This document shows, one piece after another, positions 5,710 through 8,346 of a stretch of DNA of 8,346 nucleotides. The position numbers were made by a program, and so were the translations under genes. The notes beneath the pieces were generated by a model that was not told the DNA's origin, did not search any database, and saw nothing but the letters and a program-made list of their open reading frames with translations. Each line of letters begins with the position of its first letter. Within the stretch, counting starts at the first letter, position 1. The stretch comes from JABSOG01 sp041583135 (GTDB lineage: Bacteria > Pseudomonadota > Gammaproteobacteria > Enterobacterales > Alteromonadaceae), in the NCBI GenBank assembly GCA_041583135.1, contig JBFHGJ010000168.1, forward strand, positions 1 through 8,346. Reading direction: 5' to 3'.

Positions 5710-5739
5710 TTGACGATTTGTATCGCAAGCTGTTACCGT
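5710..5739 (+). promoter_or_regulatory. Weak candidate promoter and imperfect symmetry upstream of first LuxR gene
   Basis: TTGACG (5710-5715) matches the -35 at 5 of 6, but the only -10 at suitable distance, TACCGT (5734-5739, 18 bp), is poor. The same stretch contains TTG-a-CGAT-TTGT-ATCG-CAA (5710-5728), an imperfect inverted repeat that overlaps the -35 and could be a regulator site. Confidence 0.25.
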
Positions 5740-5757
5740 ATTGAGAAATTTTTCAAG

Positions 5758-5770
5758 GGTCACAGTGACC
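5758..5770. promoter_or_regulatory. Inverted repeat GGTCAC-A-GTGACC abutting a start codon
   Basis: Two perfect 6-bp arms surround one central base and end one base before the ATG of the first LuxR-type gene. The left arm overlaps the AAGGG (5755-5759) that is the only candidate ribosome binding site. Binding by a dimeric protein here could block expression. Autoregulation is possible but not shown. Confidence 0.35.
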
Positions 5771-5771
5771 G

Positions 5772-6818
5772 ATGCAAATCGCTTCTTCACAACCGCTGCT
5801 GTCAGATGATTTGAGCGAATGGATTATTCAGCTCTATCGCCATGCTCAAAATGAGAAACCTCGCGCGTTTAAAAGGTGGTGTTTTAGCGCTATCGAATCC
5901 TTATTACGTTTTGACAGTGGCCTTTGGGCCAGCCGCTCTGATCTACAACAGATGAACCAGGAATTCTGGGCAGTTGATGGTTGGCTCTATCGTCAGCCAG
6001 AGGCGTTTTTGAGCAACTACGCTGTTGTCTCTAGCAAACTCGGTGATTCAGATCCGCTCAATCAGCACCTAAAATCACATCAGGACCAATTTTTTGCCAT
6101 TTGGGATTGCTGTCCTAAAGCGCAGTGGTACAAAGGCGATTTTTATCGCGAGCATTGTCGCCATTTTGCCATTGAGAACGCCATTTCAGCATTGACCACA
6201 GCCACTGAAGCTTCAGCCGTCAGACATGTATTTAGCTTCTATCGCGCCGAGGCCGACGATGAGTTTACCCCACAAGAGATAGCGCTTGCCAATGCACTGC
6301 TGCCGCACTTGGTGGAAGCTTTTCGGATAAATCTATTGAGTGTGTTTGACAATAGCGTCGATAAGGGCAAAACCTGCCGTGCAGTAGTTGACCGCTATGG
6401 TGAGGTCATGGAGGCAGAAAGCGGCTTCATCGAATTGATGCAACATCACCAGTTGCTATCAGATAAAAAGGTCAAACTCGGCGAGCTATCACAGATCACC
6501 GCTAAAACCGACTTTACCCTAGAAGACTTGATGTTTCAGGTGCAGCTTTATGAAGGCCTGTTTTTCATCGAAGTCAGTGAAAGCGCCAAATTGACTGAGT
6601 TGTCAGTTAAGGAGTCGGAGGTCTTGGCACTGCTGAGTAAAGGCTATACCAATATCGGTATCGCGCAAATACTCAGGCAGAAAAACAACAGCGATACGCC
6701 ATCCCACCATACAGTAAAAAATCATGTGGCCAGCATTTTGAAAAAACTCGACGTCGAGCACCGTGTCTGCGCTGCCGCTTATTATCTTGCACACGCGTAC
6801 GATGAGCGAATAGCATAA
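5772..6818 (+). CDS. LuxR-type transcriptional regulator with atypical HTH (paralog 1)
   Basis: A 348-residue DNA-binding regulator. The C-terminal LuxR/GerE-type HTH (about 275-335) begins LTELSVKESEVLALLSKGYT, with typical IGIAQIL and TVKNHVASILKKLDVEHR helices. Between them lies RQKNNSDTPSHH, about 7 residues more than the usual turn before the recognition helix. The N-terminal ~270 residues form a probable sensor region; LLPHLVEAF (176-184) and AVVDRYGEVMEAESGF (204-219) recall GAF/PAS-like sensory modules seen before LuxR HTHs, but no named domain is certain. There is no receiver signature. ATG 5772 is the first possible start, since TGA lies in frame two codons upstream; its AAGGG is distant (12 nt). 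It lies 18 nt upstream of a paralog and is probably co-transcribed with it. Confidence 0.85.
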   Translation: MQIASSQPLLSDDLSEWIIQLYRHAQNEKPRAFKRWCFSAIESLLRFDSGLWASRSDLQQMNQEFWAVDGWLYRQPEAFLSNYAVVSSKLGDSDPLNQHLKSHQDQFFAIWDCCPKAQWYKGDFYREHCRHFAIENAISALTTATEASAVRHVFSFYRAEADDEFTPQEIALANALLPHLVEAFRINLLSVFDNSVDKGKTCRAVVDRYGEVMEAESGFIELMQHHQLLSDKKVKLGELSQITAKTDFTLEDLMFQVQLYEGLFFIEVSESAKLTELSVKESEVLALLSKGYTNIGIAQILRQKNNSDTPSHHTVKNHVASILKKLDVEHRVCAAAYYLAHAYDERIA

Positions 6819-6836
6819 AATCAAGAGCCCCGATAA

Positions 6837-7742
6837 ATGAATGACCCCAATCAAGTACTTGCCAAAATCTATCATGCGACTCAAGGTGAAACCGTTGCGC
6901 TTTTTGTCGAACAATGCTTTGCCCAGCTCCAGCAGTTTTGCGGTTTTGACCAGGCTTGGTGGCAATGTATTCATCAACACAACCAACAAGCGTTTGCACA
7001 ATATACCTTTGGCTCAGTTTCCAATGAAAAAGACAGATGGGCAACGCCTGTAGCTCCACGTTTTGCACCTTGCCTATCGCCCGACAATGATCAACCTCAG
7101 CCAATATCAGGCGACGCACTCAGCCATGCCTACTTATATACAGTCACAATCAATGAAGTTCATCACGGCTTGCAGTTTAATTGGCAACATCCGGTATCTG
7201 AGGACACCTTGGCTCAGCTGAAATGGTTATCGAAGCCAATTGCCAATGCCTACCATCAATGCCTCTTAGCCAAAATGTCGCGACACTGGCACTATTTGAA
7301 CAGTCATAAGGCATGGTATGACCGCTTCGGTAATATCATCCAAGCGCAAGAGAGCTACACCAGTGCATTAAGCGCAAGCGGCCCGCCCCAATCATTTAGT
7401 GATATTGATTTTGCCAATGAGGTTCTGCCGAAAAAATATGACTGCAATGACGGCAAGAAAATTGAGGTAGGCCAAAGCCAAGGATTGTATTTGGCGCAGC
7501 TTTATCAACCCGATGAACTGATAGAAGCGCTGACCCCGACAGAAAAAAAGGTGGCAAGAATATTACTGCAATCTCACAGTGCACAAGCCATTGCCGATAC
7601 GCTGAAGATCTCAAAAAGAACCGCAGAGCAGCACGTCAACAATATCCGTCAAAAGCTTGAAGTCGATACCACACAAGAGATTTTAATGGTACTTATTCAC
7701 TCCGACTATTGCTTTAACGGAGAAGTCTTTGTCTCTAGGTGA
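6837..7742 (+). CDS. LuxR-type transcriptional regulator (paralog 2)
   Basis: A 301-residue regulator with a standard LuxR HTH at about 231-285: LTPTEKKVARILLQSHSAQ, then IADTLKIS and the recognition helix KRTAEQHVNNIRQKL. The N-terminal region aligns by eye with the preceding gene: IYHATQGE...F...CFAQLQQFCGFDQAWW (11-42) against LYRHAQNE...F...CFSAIESLLRFDSGLW (21-52), and YDRFGNIIQAQESY (161-174) against VDRYGEVMEAESGF. The two therefore share one architecture and could form heterodimers. The ribosome binding site is weak (AAGAG, 9 nt from ATG), which fits reading from the upstream gene. The last 37 bp overlap the convergent gene on the other strand. Confidence 0.85.
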   Translation: MNDPNQVLAKIYHATQGETVALFVEQCFAQLQQFCGFDQAWWQCIHQHNQQAFAQYTFGSVSNEKDRWATPVAPRFAPCLSPDNDQPQPISGDALSHAYLYTVTINEVHHGLQFNWQHPVSEDTLAQLKWLSKPIANAYHQCLLAKMSRHWHYLNSHKAWYDRFGNIIQAQESYTSALSASGPPQSFSDIDFANEVLPKKYDCNDGKKIEVGQSQGLYLAQLYQPDELIEALTPTEKKVARILLQSHSAQAIADTLKISKRTAEQHVNNIRQKLEVDTTQEILMVLIHSDYCFNGEVFVSR

Positions 7743-8338
7743 TTTAGCCCGACTTGCAACACCATTTGATTGTCGTCGCTCAAACCCGGAGATAAATAAA
7801 TCGTTTGGCTATCGGGAGCAAAATCTAACTTTTGACCTGCCCCGGCCCGCAGTTCGACATGACGTAAAATCACTTGTTTTAGCCGCCCATTGGGGTGCTT
7901 TGAAGGGGCTTGGTGATTAATGGCAAACGCCAAATAGAGCCACTCGATACCGGGCTGTTGGTCAAGTACGAATACCCCTTGTGATAAACTTGGAAGAAAA
8001 GTCGGCTCACCGGCTTGCATATTCGCCGTGAGCATTAGCCCATTTTTGTCATCGTTCGCACCACTTGGCACACTTAAAGTAACCTTGCCTGATTGTGAGC
8101 TGATGATGCTCAAGCGAAACGACTCTCCATTGTAGAGTATATCCGCAGGTGAAATGGCCTTAGTGTGCTCGGCCTCTATCCGTTCAATTGCTATTGCGAC
8201 CAACCACTGCCCCTGCGCCGCTGCCTTGGCAATTTTACCGCTAGGTGACTTATCCAACTCAATTGCACGAGTGGCGATACTTGTCAGCGCCAAAACAGTC
8301 GCCAAAATGCTAGCCAATATAACAACTCGCCTTTTCAT
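7706..8338 (-). CDS. Exported protein of unknown function, possible DUF4384-like domain
   Basis: A 210-residue protein with an N-terminal signal sequence (MKRRVVILASILATVLALTS); cleavage is likely after the TRA at 23-25, giving a periplasmic product, though an uncleaved anchor is possible. Residues about 45-140 contain YNGESFRLSIIS, GKVTLSVPS, an AGEPTFLPS step and GIEWLYLAFA, an order that recalls DUF4384 domains, which are beta-rich and often joined to protease or kinase modules. No catalytic residues are seen. The stop is inside the 3' end of the second LuxR-type gene (37-bp tail-to-tail overlap). Only 8 nt upstream of the start are visible (GAGTAAGA), so the promoter and any operon partner to the right are outside the window. 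Confidence 0.75.
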   Translation of the reverse strand: MKRRVVILASILATVLALTSIATRAIELDKSPSGKIAKAAAQGQWLVAIAIERIEAEHTKAISPADILYNGESFRLSIISSQSGKVTLSVPSGANDDKNGLMLTANMQAGEPTFLPSLSQGVFVLDQQPGIEWLYLAFAINHQAPSKHPNGRLKQVILRHVELRAGAGQKLDFAPDSQTIYLSPGLSDDNQMVLQVGLNHLETKTSPLKQ

Positions 8339-8346
8339 TCTTACTC

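Noticed and set aside
6603..7119. Two long minus-strand ORFs (132 and 148 codons) opposite the LuxR genes.
   Set aside because: They are antisense shadows: the plus strand encodes clear HTH domains across the region, and these frames show no domain or ribosome binding site.
1..8346. Search by eye for a defence system, mobile element, CRISPR array or tRNA.
   Set aside because: No transposase, integrase, nuclease/helicase or toxin-antitoxin gene, repeat-spacer array or cloverleaf was seen.

Overview
The window looks like chromosomal DNA of a gammaproteobacterium, most likely Shewanella or a close relative. This rests on gene content: a cytochrome c' with a phenylalanine in the distal heme position, a di-heme b-type cytochrome beside it, and an FNR/EtrA-type box. 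No rRNA, tRNA, CRISPR array, transposase or phage gene was seen. Species assignment is inference.

Left part (1-1738). Three minus-strand genes read leftwards: a GNAT acetyltransferase, a TauE/SafE-type membrane carrier, and the N-terminal part of a HAD phosphatase that runs off the window. The carrier stop and the phosphatase GTG start overlap by 4 nt. The acetyltransferase is divergent from a b-type cytochrome gene. The 112-nt gap between them is dense with signals: a 9/10 FNR-type box, a perfect 14-bp palindrome placed over both candidate -35 elements, and two opposed promoter-like sequences.

Middle part (1739-5291). A membrane di-heme cytochrome b (+) and a periplasmic cytochrome c' (-) converge on a short gap that holds a REP-like hairpin and an 18-bp-period duplication across the cytochrome c' stop codon. 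The pair probably forms a small redox or NO-binding module. Divergent from cytochrome c' is a PhoD-like phosphatase without a signal peptide. It converges, 5 nt apart, on a lipoprotein of unknown function whose N-terminal half resembles LytR-C/SPOR-like modules.

Right part (5292-8346). A 239-nt gap with several inverted repeats precedes a 49-codon gene for a Cys/His-rich small protein that is too short for ordinary ORF calling but has a good ribosome binding site. Two adjacent LuxR-type regulators follow, 18 nt apart. They can be aligned over most of their length, so they look like diverged tandem paralogs. The first has an insertion in its DNA-binding helix-turn-helix. The second overlaps by 37 bp, tail to tail, with a minus-strand exported protein that may carry a DUF4384-like domain.

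Most genes are ordinary family members. The least explained parts are the Cys/His microprotein next to the LuxR pair, the unusual HTH, and the compact FNR/palindrome control region. No known defence or mobile system was recognised.
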